A stretch of DNA of 64,000 bases from Hawksworthiomyces lignivorus (GCA_002917075.1 NTMA01000095.1:62001-126000); one strand, 5' to 3'; counted from the first letter of the stretch, positions 21,054 to 32,498 are shown. Program-made: numbers and translations. The notes: generated from the letters alone by a model not told the origin.

Positions 21054-22655
21054 ATGGATCCAGGGAGAGCGGCCATGATTGCCGGTCGTCGGCCATACGA
21101 CCGGCGGGACCGAGATTTGACGTCTCCGAGACGCGACACAAACCACCGTATCTCGAAGCCGCCCCACGGATCGTCGTCGGCGTCCAGGCAACAACCGCCG
21201 CAGCAACAGCAGCGAAGCAAGCCAGTGTCCACCTATATGACTGAAGAGCAGCTGTCGGAGAAATTCGTGGCTGAAGAGGACAAGTTCGTGCTGCGCCAGT
21301 CCAAGAAGAAGGCGGACATACGGGTGCGCGAGCGGCGCGCCAAGCCTATCGACTTTCTGGTCTTCAACCTACGGTTCGCCGACGAGGACCGCGACATTGT
21401 CGAGGACGACGACGACGACGTGCGAATCGAGATCCCAGCGCCTGACGCAGTGCTGGCGTCGATCGCCCACGACTCTGCCGCCCTGCGCGAGCTCGAAGCC
21501 GACATCAAGTCGTTCCGCACGCTGGAGACAAGCGCGCAGAACTGCGCCTACTGGCAGGCGCTACTGGTGTTGTGCCGAGACACGCGCGAGCAGCTGGGAA
21601 GCGGTGGCAAGAACACAAACGGTGGCGGAGGCGAGGAGAGCAGCCGCATCATCGGGGCCGTGGCCGCGGACATTGACCGCATCCTAGCGCCCAAGTCGCT
21701 GACGCAGCTGGAGGCGCTCGAGAAGCAGATCGACGCTAAGCTGCGGCGGGCCCGCGACGCGGACAGCGACGACGAGCCCATCGACACGGACTACTGGGAG
21801 CAGCTGCTCAAGCGGCTGCAGGTGTGGAAGGCCAAGGCGGCGCTGGCAAAGACCAACGGCATCGCGCGCGAGACGCGGCTGCGGCTGCTGCGGGAGCGGG
21901 CGCCGGAGAAAGGGGGCGCGGATGTGGATGCGAATGCAAAGGTAGATGCGGAAGCGGATGCGGAAGCGGATGCGGAAGTAGACGACACGGAGGGAGAGGG
22001 CGCGCCAGAATGGGACAAGGCTGTCGCCAAGAGCACGCTCGCTATGGACGGCGGCGCTGGCGCCGCCGCCGCACTCCCGCCGGGCACTGCCCGGTTTGCG
22101 ATGCCGGCCGCGACCAGCAACGAGGACTTCTCGCAGGCGACCCGGGCGCTGTACGAGCGCGAGGCGGCGCGCGGCGTCAGCGAGAACGAGGAGATCTTCG
22201 CCGCCGAGGAGGTGGTGCCGACGGCCGCCAAGCCCAAGTGGGCCGACAAGTACCGGCCGCGCAAGCCGCGGTACTTCAACCGCGTGCAGATGGGCTACGA
22301 GTGGAACAAGTACAACCAGACGCACTACGACCACGACAACCCGCCCCCCAAGGTCGTCCAGGGCTACAAGTTCAACATCTTCTACCCGGAGCTGATCGAC
22401 AAGACCAAGGCCCCGACCTACCACATCACCCGGGAGGGCGGCCGGCGCAAGGGCGAGTCGTTTGCGCCCGCGGGCGAGGAGGACACGTGTCTGATCCGGT
22501 TCTCCGCGGGCCCGCCCTACGAGGACATCGCCTTCCGGATCGTGGACCGTGAGTGGGACTACAGCGCGAAGCGGGAGCGGGGGTTCAAGAGCGTGTTCGA
22601 GAAGGGGATCCTGCAGCTGCATTTCCAGTTCAAGAAGATCTACTACCGGAAGTAA
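21054..22655 (+). CDS. Cactin (splicing-associated protein)
   Basis: 533 residues from the Met at 21054 (MDPGRAAMIAG), intronless. After a disordered Arg/Gln-rich N-terminus comes the Cactin mid domain from about residue 65 (EEQLSEKFVAEEDKFVLRQS, then RAKPIDFLVFNLRF). An acidic Ala/Asp/Glu linker follows. The C-terminal 125 residues are the highly conserved CactinC domain: KWADKYRPRKPRYFNRVQMG, YEWNKYNQTHYDHDNPPPK, VQGYKFNIFYPELIDKT, ending LHFQFKKIYYRK. Cactin acts in the nucleus with the spliceosome (fission yeast Cay1, animal CACTIN) and is needed for accurate pre-mRNA splicing and, in yeast, telomere protein expression. An imperfect 12-bp tandem repeat at about 21950–21985 encodes Glu-Ala-Asp-Ala units in the linker. 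Confidence 0.92.
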   Translation: MDPGRAAMIAGRRPYDRRDRDLTSPRRDTNHRISKPPHGSSSASRQQPPQQQQRSKPVSTYMTEEQLSEKFVAEEDKFVLRQSKKKADIRVRERRAKPIDFLVFNLRFADEDRDIVEDDDDDVRIEIPAPDAVLASIAHDSAALRELEADIKSFRTLETSAQNCAYWQALLVLCRDTREQLGSGGKNTNGGGGEESSRIIGAVAADIDRILAPKSLTQLEALEKQIDAKLRRARDADSDDEPIDTDYWEQLLKRLQVWKAKAALAKTNGIARETRLRLLRERAPEKGGADVDANAKVDAEADAEADAEVDDTEGEGAPEWDKAVAKSTLAMDGGAGAAAALPPGTARFAMPAATSNEDFSQATRALYEREAARGVSENEEIFAAEEVVPTAAKPKWADKYRPRKPRYFNRVQMGYEWNKYNQTHYDHDNPPPKVVQGYKFNIFYPELIDKTKAPTYHITREGGRRKGESFAPAGEEDTCLIRFSAGPPYEDIAFRIVDREWDYSAKRERGFKSVFEKGILQLHFQFKKIYYRK

Positions 22656-22985
22656 TCTACTTTGTTGCAATATTTCTTCTTCGTGTATAGAGATTTTAGA
22701 TATCTCAACATATACAAGTTTTTACTTGTAGCTTGCTTCTCCCGTTCTGCATTTGAAGTCTCTCAGGGTGATGCTGGTGTGCACATTTCAGTTTGTTACT
22801 TGCTATGCAAATAAGATAGATTCAAAAACATCAAAAATCTCGCATTCTAGTAGTGTGCAAAAGGGAGCTCAAAATAAATGTGCTAGGTACAAAAAAAAAC
22901 CATTTCATGCTCGTTGCGCATATTTCCACAAAATCCCTCGTCTGATTCAACGCCAAACTCCTGTCGCCGTGTCTGCGTGTCTCCG
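22656..22985. other. Convergent 3' spacer
   Basis: 330 bp of AT-rich sequence between the stop codons of the Cactin and NmrA-like genes, which face each other. It fits two short 3' UTRs. No gene is seen. Confidence 0.35.
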
Positions 22986-23909
22986 CTATTTCTTGGCCCA
23001 CTGCCCCTTGTTCTCCGCGATCCAAGCCTTGAAGTCCTGCATCTCGGGGTGCGCGCGGCGGCACTCGGCGATGTCGCCACCGTAGCCCTCGTGCTCGAAC
23101 CACCGGAACATGTCGCCGACGGTGCCCTTGAGGAAGAACTTGACGGCCGACGCGATGGGGCAGGGCGCGAGCGGCATAGAGGTGCCGACAGCCTCGCGGA
23201 AGAAGACGTCAGCCTCGGGCTGCGTCAGCTCGTCGCCCACGAGCGTCAGCCCCACATTGGTGTGTGCCTCGGGGTAGATGAAGGCCTGCGCGCCAAACCA
23301 GCCAATGTCCTTGGTGGCCACCATCTGCAGCCGCTTCGGCTCACCGGCCTTCTTGTCGCCGCTCATCTGCTCCCACATGCGCGCGAAGCCGCGGCCGTGC
23401 ACGTCGTTGACGAGGTTCTCAAAAAAGGTCACGGGCCGCAGGATGGTGTAGGTCATGCCGTGCGCCGCCGCCGTCGCCTCTAGGTGCTTCTCGATGTGGA
23501 ACTTGGCAGCAAAGTTCTTGACGTCGGTCGGGTTGACCGGCGACTTGGTCGGCCCGCCGCGGTCGCCCGACGAGTACACAAAATGGCGCACGCCGTGGGC
23601 CGCTGCGGCATCCACGAGCGCCTTGCCCTGCGCCTCCTCGTCGTCCGAGTTGATCTGCACGCTGTACACGCCCCACACCGGCACGCCGGCGATCTGCGCA
23701 AAGATGGCCTCTGGGTCGGCCATGTCGCCGGTGACCACGGAGATCTTGGGGTGTGTGGCGAGCTTCTTGGCCCGGTTGCTCGTCCTGTCGCGGGTCACAG
23801 CAATGATGTGGAAGTCGGCCGCCTGTGACGATGCGAGAAGCGCGTCAATCAGAGCGCCGCCCTGCTTGCCAGTGGCGCCGGTGATGAGGAGCGTCTTGGT
23901 GGAAGACAT
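22986..23909 (-). CDS. NmrA-like NAD(P)-binding protein
   Basis: 307 residues from the Met at 23909 (MSSTKTLLITGATGKQGGAL). The frame continues 36 codons upstream, but that stretch is a hydrophobic non-conserved leader. The N-terminal GATGKQG is the glycine-rich loop (GxxGxxG) of the atypical SDR/NmrA fold. It is followed by AVTRDRTSNRAKKL (phosphate-binding region), VVTGDMADPE, VRHFVYSSGDRGG and TILRPVTFFENLV. Proteins of this group either sense the NAD(P) redox state, as NmrA does when it represses the nitrogen regulator AreA, or act as reductases. The YxxxK catalytic pair is not obvious here, which favours a sensor or isoflavone-reductase-like role. The residue pattern does not show which. 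Confidence 0.85.
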   Translation of the reverse strand: MSSTKTLLITGATGKQGGALIDALLASSQAADFHIIAVTRDRTSNRAKKLATHPKISVVTGDMADPEAIFAQIAGVPVWGVYSVQINSDDEEAQGKALVDAAAAHGVRHFVYSSGDRGGPTKSPVNPTDVKNFAAKFHIEKHLEATAAAHGMTYTILRPVTFFENLVNDVHGRGFARMWEQMSGDKKAGEPKRLQMVATKDIGWFGAQAFIYPEAHTNVGLTLVGDELTQPEADVFFREAVGTSMPLAPCPIASAVKFFLKGTVGDMFRWFEHEGYGGDIAECRRAHPEMQDFKAWIAENKGQWAKK

Positions 23910-24672
23910 GATGATGAATATGTGAGGGTGATAAAGTATATTTGGTAGTTTGAGGACAGAAATGTAGATTGACACAAGGACAAAGACTAGGAGATATTGT
24001 AAGGCAAGAGTGTGCAATGCTGTTGATGATGCTGTGTGAATGCGGATGATGTTGTCAATGTGGATGTTGATGTTGTTGCTGGTGTTGCTGCTGGTGATGG
24101 AAACTCACGATCAGAAACAAAGACGACAAAGCCATGTTTATATATCCACAACATCGTCGCCGTTTCTGACCGTGAGCTCCCCCGGTCCGGCTTGAATTGA
24201 CTGCAGGATGAAGAGGGTCGGCAAGACCTAACACGGTCCCAAAACAGCCCGACGGGGCCAGCCCCATACTCTTACTTTAGTGTGCCGCCAGGGGTATGGT
24301 TAAATCTGGGGCATATTATTGGCCGGGCGGACACAGGAATGGGCGATGGATACCACTAGCCGCAACTGCGGTTGTGGCGCTTTTGACATTTTGGTCGGTA
24401 AGAATTTCAGCCGATGGGTAGGACTGGCGTTCAGGGGAGGGCTGTCCATCACTAATGCAACCAATAGACTACCCTGTATCAGCATATGGGTTGGATGACC
24501 CCCTGTACAGGTGGCTCGAAGAAGGCTTGCCTTACCGGCTAGCGAGACGCATTTGCCAGCTAAATTGCCCCAACGGCCGTTTCAGAGCACCAGGATTGGT
24601 TACTGTTAGCGGAGGAATCTGGTGGTTTTCCCCTACGGATTAGAAACCACTTGAAGACGTTAAGCCGCATCA
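23910..24672. other. NmrA-gene promoter side with GTT/GAT trinucleotide-rich tract
   Basis: Upstream flank of the NmrA-like gene. Bases 24013–24100 are a low-complexity tract of GTTGATG, GTTGTTG and GCTGGTG-type units, with likely replication slippage. No coding feature is recognised in the remainder. Confidence 0.4.
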
Positions 24673-24789
24673 TACTCCGTACTCCGTCTGCACTGGCATT
24701 TTTGCACCATACGTCTTACGCGCAAGCAGACAAGCGGCTAGTCTTGCATATTGTGACAAGAATCAGAGCAAGATGCGGAGTACGGAGTA
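24673..24789. repeat. 117-bp unit bounded by a perfect 14-bp inverted repeat
   Basis: TACTCCGTACTCCG at 24673–24686 is repeated in exact reverse complement (CGGAGTACGGAGTA) at 24776–24789. Each arm holds two overlapping copies of the ACTCCGTA motif, which also occurs singly elsewhere in intergenic DNA here (32683, 44302, 58604). It could be a miniature inverted-repeat element or simply a stem-loop. Confidence 0.6.
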
Positions 24790-27179
24790 CGATGCAGCTT
24801 ATGCGGTTGCAAACAGTGGAAGTTTTCATAGTGATATTTGTAAAACCCGTGTCTTAAGATGCGTAAAACGTCGCCCTAATCTGCTTAGTATGGTTTCCCA
24901 TTCCCTTTTTCAACCCCTGCGAGGCTTAGCCACAACGCTGTGCGGCTCCCGCTAAGCGACAGCGACTGCCCGATGGGACTCTGTGCTGCAATGGCGTGTG
25001 CTCTGAATACGAGACTAGTATGTCATGAACGAAAGGGGAAAACCTTGCATTTTTGATATTTCATCTATCTTGTCATTCTTTTGCCTTTCAAACTGAATTC
25101 AGCCAGTATGTGGCTAACTGCAGGGCTCCTTCACATTGTGATGCTCTGCTTGAAGAAACGGGTTAGAAGGTAGATAGACCATCTTGCGACTCATGGCCCG
25201 GAGACGTGGCGATGAGCAGTGTCCATATCGACGCCGACTCCGTGGCGTTGATAACAATGTCTTTTGATGCCTGCGTGATAGCAAACGTAGGTTTAAGATA
25301 AAGAGCAGGTCTTTTAATGCCCGCATGATTCAGCCACGTATTCAGTCCGGTGTGCGCATACTCTAACACTATGTTTATGATACTGTCGCCTTGTCCGATT
25401 TGGCGGGCAGCGTCTGTGGCTAAGAAGGAAGCATCAGTGCTGGTCTCTACTACGCGCCGCAACTAGCTGCGTTGGTGAATTTCCAGGCAGCTGTGCATAT
25501 TCACTCTCTAGCTGAGAATAAATTGATTTGTATCGCTCCGAGTGATTTAATATAGTGAACATTGTGTAGTAAAGTATGATATTCTACTCGCACCTGATAA
25601 TAGAGAACATATAATATCTAATCAACCTTAGAAAGGTGATGATGACTTGATGATACGAACGTCAACGGGTCTCAGGAAGAACATGAGGAATTACATCGCG
25701 TGCCTTTTGCAAATATAAGTATTTCCATGTTTATCAGTCCTGATAACATTCAAAGATTGGGCTCCGGTCGAGTTCATTATTCACTGAAGCGAATCAGCAG
25801 TACAATTATCATCTCTGACACTACAAGCACCAATGTGGCTAGCAACGACCCAGCGTTTAGCCATATTACCTACCTATTGTATAGCGTTTAATTTTGTTTC
25901 ATTTCAATTGGATGAAAAACTTGTAAGATCGCACAGCAAATAGTTAAAAGATTAAAAAGTAAGGCCGATGAAAATACGAGTTGGAGCATAGCATGCTGGA
26001 CCCCGCTACTAGATTTAGTATTTTGTCTCATACTTTTTAAATTCCCAAAGACCATTGAGCCACGGAGCCATGCCATCAACTGCCGGGCGGAGACGCGTAC
26101 GAGTACTGTAACGTGGGTTTTGGTACAGCTAGGCACCCTAAACACGCCACTGCTTAACACATTCCTATTTCAATCTTATTGGCGTTTTGATATTCGCTTA
26201 GGCGCTAACGATAGCGCCACAAGTAAGAATTCAGAGTTAGACTCTCAGTACGAATTTGGTGAAAAACGTATGAGCCGTGGGCGAGTTGTTTTCACCCTCC
26301 AAAAGCGCCACCAAGGTTCAAATCCATGGACCTGGGATTTTGCACCTGTGGCGGGTGGTACGTCGCTTAGGACGACCGGTTGCGTCGGACGCTGGAAATT
26401 GTCTGATATGGAAAGGGCTGCTTGACGAGGCTTACTTGACTATCGCCACAAATCTTGGGTGATATTCCTCAGCCTCGTCGATGTGCATATATCAGCCCAA
26501 TATAAAACACGAATCTTGTCATCAAGAATTTCTTTATTTGAAAATTTCCTGTGCTGCTCCTGCTTCAACCTGCTTAACGGGTGGTGTTGCCCTGCTTTGA
26601 CTTGCTTAGCGGGTGTGCCTTAAAGTGTCCCTGTAGCGCAGCTATAGACTTTTTTTTTTTAACCTTTGGTAAGAGTTAGAAAAGAATTTTTTATGAATTC
26701 TTTGTGTATACGAAATCTAGCTTCAGCCTACGTTTTGCTTTTTTTTTTTTTTGTGGTATTATTTAGGGTGTTCTCGGTTGTTTTTCTACTATTTTTTTAT
26801 GCTGTAGTTTTTTATGTACGTATATTTATATATTATACTTTAATATTTTGATCGTGACTATACTACGGCTTTCGATAGTATTTACCTTTTATGAAAATGG
26901 TTATACGTGTCTTTAAGGTTACTTAAACTACTTTAATGAGAAGTTCTTATAACTTACGACTATTGCCTTTTTTAAAATACTATTAAAATTTAATACATGA
27001 TTTACTCGTATAAAATTCTTCCATCGCTCGTTTTTGGCTTCTTTTGGGCAACGATTGTGTATTGCCCTATCGTCTGTTGGATCTGGAACCCCAACGGCTA
27101 GCTTTATAATGTGCGTGGAAGTGTAGCCTTTGTCGTGAAACCTCTGAAGCCGTGTCATGATCTTTTGCTTACAAGTTTG
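24790..27179. other. Gene-poor, AT-rich region
   Basis: 2.4 kb without a supportable gene. A 99-codon minus-strand frame at 25163–25462 has protein-like composition but matches nothing I recognise. An imperfect tandem repeat of CTGCTT(C/T)(A/G)AC(C/T)TGCTTA(A/G)CGGGTG lies at about 26560–26615. The segment 26640–27150 is extremely T/A-rich, as expected of decayed or RIP-mutated repeat DNA. A GGTTCAAATCC box at 26313 resembles a tRNA B-box, but no cloverleaf fits around it. Confidence 0.4.
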
Positions 27180-28005
27180 TAAGCTGTCGTTTCTCGACTT
27201 CGCCGGCGGTGGCCCCGTCTATATTTCCTCCGGATAGTCAGCTCTAGCCTATACGCTCGTCCTCGGCAAACGTAAGAAGAACCCCGAAGACAAATCCATC
27301 GGCAAAGGGCACAACATGACGCTGGTGTTCCTCGACATCGTTCTGATATGGTTCGGATGGTTCGGTTTAATGGAGGCTCGGCTCTCAATGTTTCCATGCG
27401 CGCCATGCTCGCCGCGTTTAACACGAACACTACCGCCTCGACCGGAGCCATCGGCTGGGTTTTCGTCGATTACATCAAGTACAAACGCAGTTTCAACGTC
27501 GTCGATACCTACTTACGGTACGGTTGCCGGTTTAGTTAGCATCACCCCCGCTACAAGTTTCGTACAAGTCTAACCCGTCGCTATAATTAGCTTCCTTACG
27601 GCAATCGGCTACGTTTTGGTGAAAAACGTGAACGAATGGCTTTATATCGACGAAAGCATTGACGTGTTTAAATTACACGACATCGATGATATACTAAGCT
27701 CTTTCTTTGCCGGTATCTTTACTATAAAAAAAAGTAAAAGACGGTTTATCCTGCAAAGTAGAACATTGCTTCTCTGAAATACATTCTAACTCTGTTACCA
27801 TAGTATCTGTCTTGGATGACGTTACCATAGCTGGTGGTAGTATTGACGGTAACGGGATTCAGGTCGGTGGACAATTTGCAGAAATCACTACCATCTTGTC
27901 CTATTCGTTCCTCGTTTCCCTTATTCTTCTATGATCCTCAAGTACATCCCGGGCATGCACTTTCACTTAACCGACGAAGCCTCTGGGCAACTCTACTGAG
28001 CAAGA
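27180..28005 (+). pseudogene. Relic of an ammonium transporter (Mep/Amt family)
   Basis: Reading across three frames on the plus strand recovers an unmistakable Mep/Amt core and C-terminus: FAGGGPVYISSG, TLVFLDIVLIWFGWFG, GGSALNVSMRAMLAAFNTNT, TGAIGWVFVDYIKYK, TVAGLVSITPATSFV, DVFKLHDIDDIL, GGSIDGNGIQVGGQFAEITT and LKYIPGMHFHLTDEA. These parts are in the family order, but the coding is broken. There is a TAG near 27234, a frameshift at the FGF/NGG junction near 27367, another near 27515, a TAA near 27571 and a shift near 27930. The first half of the protein is missing, replaced by AT-rich DNA. About 270 of the usual ~480 codons survive. The gene is clearly dead. Intact members are plasma-membrane ammonium carriers under nitrogen control. 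Confidence 0.85.
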
Positions 28006-28357
28006 GAGGGTGGAGCCAAAGGCCAACATTTTATCGTAAGTTGTGCCGCGCTAAGCATATACAATGTAGAAACGGAAGCACCAGAAATCAACATAGAATA
28101 TATCTTGCGTATAGAGCATACCCAGTGGTTAGAAGTATCATAGGCGGCATTTTAGAACTGCTTAAATTGTTCTCTTAAGAGATACCTTCATGGCAACAGC
28201 CTGCATATAAAAATAATATGAACTTGCGACTTGGCCAATTTATTTGTTCCTCAGTTGGATATCCAATTCGAATTCTCGTGGCTTCACAAACCACAAATTC
28301 TCCAAGTCCCACTCCTCGTCGGTTGTCAGACGCAGCTACAGGCCGTGTTAGTTTTAT
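28006..28357. other. Spacer between transporter relic and P450
   Basis: 350 bp between the end of the ammonium transporter relic and the P450 stop codon. It probably contains the P450 3' UTR. No gene is seen. Confidence 0.35.
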
Positions 28358-30034
28358 TTAGTCCAAGATGAGCGAGGTACAACGGAGAGAGGGAAGACTT
28401 GCATCGAATTTCCGCAGAAGACTAGGAATCAATTTGTACATCTCCAGAATCGCAATGTGCTTTCCCAAGCATGTTCGCGAGCCACCGCCGAAATGGAGCA
28501 TGGTGGCCTTCATTTCATTGAGACGCTCCTGATCAGATCGTGATGTCGGGTCAACCAGCCACCGTTCTGGCCGGTAAACTTCCACGTCCTCGCCAAATAC
28601 CTCCTTGCGCCGCTGTACGACCCATGGATTACAGCTGACAATGGTACCACCCGGTATGAACCTGTCATCAATGTACATGCCTTCAGGTGGCGTCACCCGC
28701 TCGAGGTTGAGACTAATGGCCGGGTGTATGCGAAAAGACTCCTTGATGCAGGCGTCGAGGTAGGGCAGCTTCTGTGAGTCGGCCCACGACAATATTTCGG
28801 TATCAGCAATTAAGCCAGATTCAATTGCGCCGCTAAGCTCATTCATTAATTTGCCGTAGCACCGCGGATTACGTAGCAGGTGGTACAGAGTAGCGCAGAG
28901 ACTGATCGCCGTGGTATCAGAGCCGGCCAGAGCAATGGATGTCGTCATGGTCAGGATGAGCCGGTCGTCGAAGAAACCCGTTTTATCCTTGTCCTTGGAC
29001 TCTAGAAACATTGTGAGAATGTCGCCCCGCTGATAGACCTCATCTACCCCAGCGGCTCTCCGGTCTGCAATTTCTTGCAAGCGTTCGCTCATTCGCGCCT
29101 TGGAAAAACGAGCCGTGCCTGACGAGTTGTCAATGTAGCCATGCTTGCTCAACCACTTCAAGACCGGGTTCTTGACAAGCAACTTGTCAATGAACGGCAC
29201 CTGGCCAACCTGGCAAGAACGTCAGCTTGATTGTTACCGCCTCGAATCAGCTGCTGTTTGTCGGGGATGCGCAATCAAACCTACCGGAGCCATGTACTGA
29301 AATATCTTGTCCAGCCATTCCACGATACCATCCACATCCTCAACACGGTCGACAAAGCCGACTCTTCTGCTGTATGTAACTTCGGTGATGACATCAAAAG
29401 CGAAGAACTGCAACCACAGTTTCATATCACACCTCTTGCCGGTGGTGGCAAATAGCTCCTCAGTCTTGTCTATGAACAGCTTCGCAGTTTCATTGACACG
29501 CGGCTCATATCGGACAATCGAGCTCATTGAAAACGCATTGCTGACAAACCGGCGGAGCCGTCCGTGATACTCTTCATCTTGTGTACCAAAAAGCGACTGC
29601 AGGACCTCGCCGCGGGACACTTGCATCTGCACGGGATAAAAGTCGCTCTGTAGTCGTTCGGTAGTTGGCGATTGTCAGCTTCAGTTGTCAGTTGTCGTAG
29701 AGACGTTGTCCTAAGGAAGTTCACCTACTTTTGTAAGCATTTTGTTCATGCTATATATTTCTTTGATTGCTCGCGGATTGGAGAATGAGAGCGTATTAGG
29801 ACCCAGGCGCACAACATCGCCATATTGGTTGTGCAAATCCAAGTATCTAAAATGAGCTTTCCGTGTCCACACCACGTAGAACCTCCACCAGTCTGTTAAT
29901 GAGGCGAGCCGCGTTCCTGGGTATTTGTTGAAACCGTTATGGAAATAATTGCGCGTCAACCAGACCGTTGTAGCCAAGCCTAAAACAAGCGCCAACCACG
30001 GCAGGCTTGGAGATAAAGGAATATGCGCAAACAT
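28358..30034 (-). CDS. Cytochrome P450 monooxygenase (three exons)
   Basis: Exons 30034–29729, 29647–29285 and 29209–28358 (minus strand) join to 506 residues with all phases at 0. The N-terminal anchor (LPWLALVLGLATTVWL) is followed by a Pro-containing hinge (YPGTRLAS). Later come the I-helix AGSDTT at 318–323, ESFR (ExxR) at 380–383, the PERW motif and the haem loop FGGGSRTCLG with Cys470. All residues needed for catalysis are present. The TKSDFYPVQ junction across intron 1 is typical of pisatin-demethylase-like fungal P450s, making it a relative of the P450 at 17.9 kb, though the two differ strongly. It opens the accessory region and lies tail to head with the MFS gene upstream of it. The substrate is unknown. 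Confidence 0.92.
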
Positions 30035-30528
30035 GGCTTTACTGTATCATTGATCGTCGACGGCGTGTAGATTCCCATAATGAACTAGAATTCTGATTTT
30101 ATATTAGTGTTGTAAGTCCTGTAGAACATGGCTCGGGGAATAAAAGTCAAGACTTACAGCTAGTTTAATACGTCAATCTGCCCTAAAATCACACCATGTA
30201 GTTTTTCTGGGTCCTGGCTGCTTTAACGGCCCCGTTCCCTTCTTTTATCCACACACACGCATTATTTTTGTATTGTAGACAAACAATAACACGGGAACAC
30301 AAAGTTGTCTTTGCCTTTAATATACAAGCCTGACAATCGATGGGATGAAGCTAGATATAGTCACTAACTGATGCTCTCAATGCTTGTTTGTGTTGTAATT
30401 TTAGGATTGGATTTAATTCTAATTTAAAGATGAAGCAGTCATTTACTGACTGCCTTCAAAATTCTAAAATGGTTGCTATTGCAGCCCGGCAGTGAATGTT
30501 TACAACGTAGAAGAAACTACTGTGATTT
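30035..30528. other. Intergenic: P450 promoter and MFS 3' flank
   Basis: 494 bp separating two minus-strand genes. No gene is recognised; an AT-rich stretch at 30380–30480 is probably the MFS 3' UTR. Confidence 0.35.
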
Positions 30529-32498
30529 TTAGGTGACAAAGATAAATCGGGGGCTCTTATCTCCCAACTCCCGGACTTCCTCGTCTGCCAACCCCTCGAG
30601 TTTAAAATCTCTCTTGCCAGTCTTTCTCTGCTTATTCTCGTGGACGTAATAGGCCCAGACAATCGCATATGTAACCACGGCAAATCCGCCCATAGCTAAC
30701 GAAATAGCGTGGCCCTTGATATAGCGAGGTGCTTGCGAGGCTGGGTATACCTGTGTCAAATTCGGTTAGCAAATCCCAAGTACCCTGGCACATCCAGAAG
30801 GCGGGACAGACGCACAAAGCCCGACATGATGCCAGCACTATTGCCAATAGCAGCTTGCATAGCGATAGTCGTTGTGCGCTTGCCGTAGCGTGGGACGTTT
30901 GTTGGCAGCCACGCGAGCGGCAGGCCCACAATAACGTACAGGCCCGCAGCGACCAAGAAACAGCCACCGTAATGCACAGAGACTCCGCCGTCCGAGATCA
31001 GCATACCATAGCCGCAAACCGACACGATGCCGGCGGCAACCACGAAGATGCCGCGGTGCTGCAGCCGATCGGAAACCTGGCCAACAATAAGGTACGACGC
31101 AGCACCAACCAGGTAGCACGGAATCGTCAAGACCTGCACCAGAGGCGTTGAGAAGTGAGGATTGATACCCTGGATGATAGTTGGCAGATAAGTAGAGAAC
31201 GCTAGAGACGCATTAGCTCAGAATTGCCACAATAGACGCCGCCCTGCTCTTCTTCTTCCGCTGCTCAAGAGCGTTGAGCCAACCTACCGTAGAGCATCAC
31301 GTCGGCACCAAACTGTGCAAAGCAGAATGCCCAGATGGTCCAGTCATAGAATGCTTCCAGCACATCCTTCCAGTGAAATTGCTTGGCAGATTGGGTAATG
31401 CCTGGCTGGCGGTCGAGGCGGCTGACGAGAAGACGACGCTCCTCTTCATTCAGATAGTATGCCGTGGCCGGCTCGTCGGCGAGACCAAACCAAGTCGCGA
31501 CGCCGAGAACGATGCATGGAAGACCCTCGATGATTAGGATCCATCTCCAGCCGCGGTACCCATCGTATCCTATCATGCATGAATATCTCAACTCTGCATT
31601 TTGCATATGATAGACAAGCTATGCGTGACGTACCATCCATGTGGCCAATACCGAAGGCAAGCAGGCCGCCACAGGCGCTGGCCAACGCCGAGCAGGCGAA
31701 TAAAACGGCGACACGCAGCGCAATTTCTCTTCGCGTATAAAACGTGGTCAAATAGATGACCAATCCGGGCCACATGCCGCCCTCGAATGCGCCGAGCAGG
31801 ATACGGCAGACGAGAAAGCCGCCGAAGTTGTGTGTGAGTCCAGAGAACGTTGCCACGAGGCCCCAACTTGCTGTGATAAAGCCGATCCATTTAGAGGGGC
31901 CGATTTTTTTAATCATCCAATTCGCCGGAAGTTCCACGCTGATGTACGTAGCGAAGAGAATGGATACAAGGATCTGATATTGATTCCCGACGAGTTTCAG
32001 GTCCGTCTTCAATCCGTAGAGACTGCGAAAGAGAGCGCGGTATTAGAACCTGGAAGGCATCTACAAGGAGTATGCTAAGTTTATCACGTACGCGGCATTG
32101 CCAATGTTGACACTAAGTGCTTTATTAGCAAATGGCCAAGTAAGGTAAGTCTCACGTTTGATAGCCATCTTCTTGTACTCACCGGTCCAGAACACTGAAG
32201 ATGTAAACCAACATGGCTAATCTGCGAGATGTTGTCAGTCACACGATCGTGGGAAAGCATTTGATCGTGTATTCTTACGACATGATTCGAAGCTGTAACC
32301 AGATTAGTTCTCTTGAGTTTTCCCAATACCTCGTTTGTTCTCTTCAGAGGAAGCTCTTACATCTAACTTCCGGACGAGCCTCAGCTCGGCTTTCCGGTCG
32401 ACAGTAGTACTTTCGGCATCTGCATTTTTTTCGCTCGGAGGGGATACCCCTGTGGATACAACTGTATCTCCAATTTTGACCGACTCTTGAGAAGACAT
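30529..32498 (-). CDS. MFS transporter, anion:cation symporter family (Dal5/allantoate-permease-like), eight exons
   Basis: Minus-strand exons 32498–32361, 32292–32279 (14 nt), 32221–32183, 32112–32092 (21 nt), 32022–31634, 31569–31288, 31201–30816 and 30750–30529 give 496 residues with consistent phases. The tiny exons 2–4 rebuild the conserved TM1 block LRIMSLAMLVYIFSVLDRVN, followed by IGNAALYGLKTDL. Then come ISVELPANWMIKKIGPSKWI, CRILLGAFEGGMWPGLVIYL and GWRWILIIEGLPCIVLGVA, which identify the ACS/Dal5 group of 12-TM symporters. Known members carry allantoate, vitamins, nicotinate or other organic anions. It shares a 620-bp divergent promoter with the Ldh2-type dehydrogenase, suggesting joint control and that the transporter imports or exports the pathway compound; this is inference. 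Confidence 0.9.

Noticed and set aside
21684..22670. 328-codon minus-strand frame opposite Cactin
   Set aside because: Shadow of a GC-rich coding strand; Leu/Arg/Val-rich with no domain, while the plus strand encodes conserved Cactin.
25163..25462. 99-codon minus-strand frame with protein-like composition
   Set aside because: No recognisable motif, no neighbouring exons with matching phase, and it lies in gene-poor DNA. Left as unresolved.
26277..26345. tRNA or tRNA-derived SINE (GGTTCAAATCC box at 26313)
   Set aside because: The B-box and a partial T stem exist, but no acceptor or D arm pairs at the right distance.
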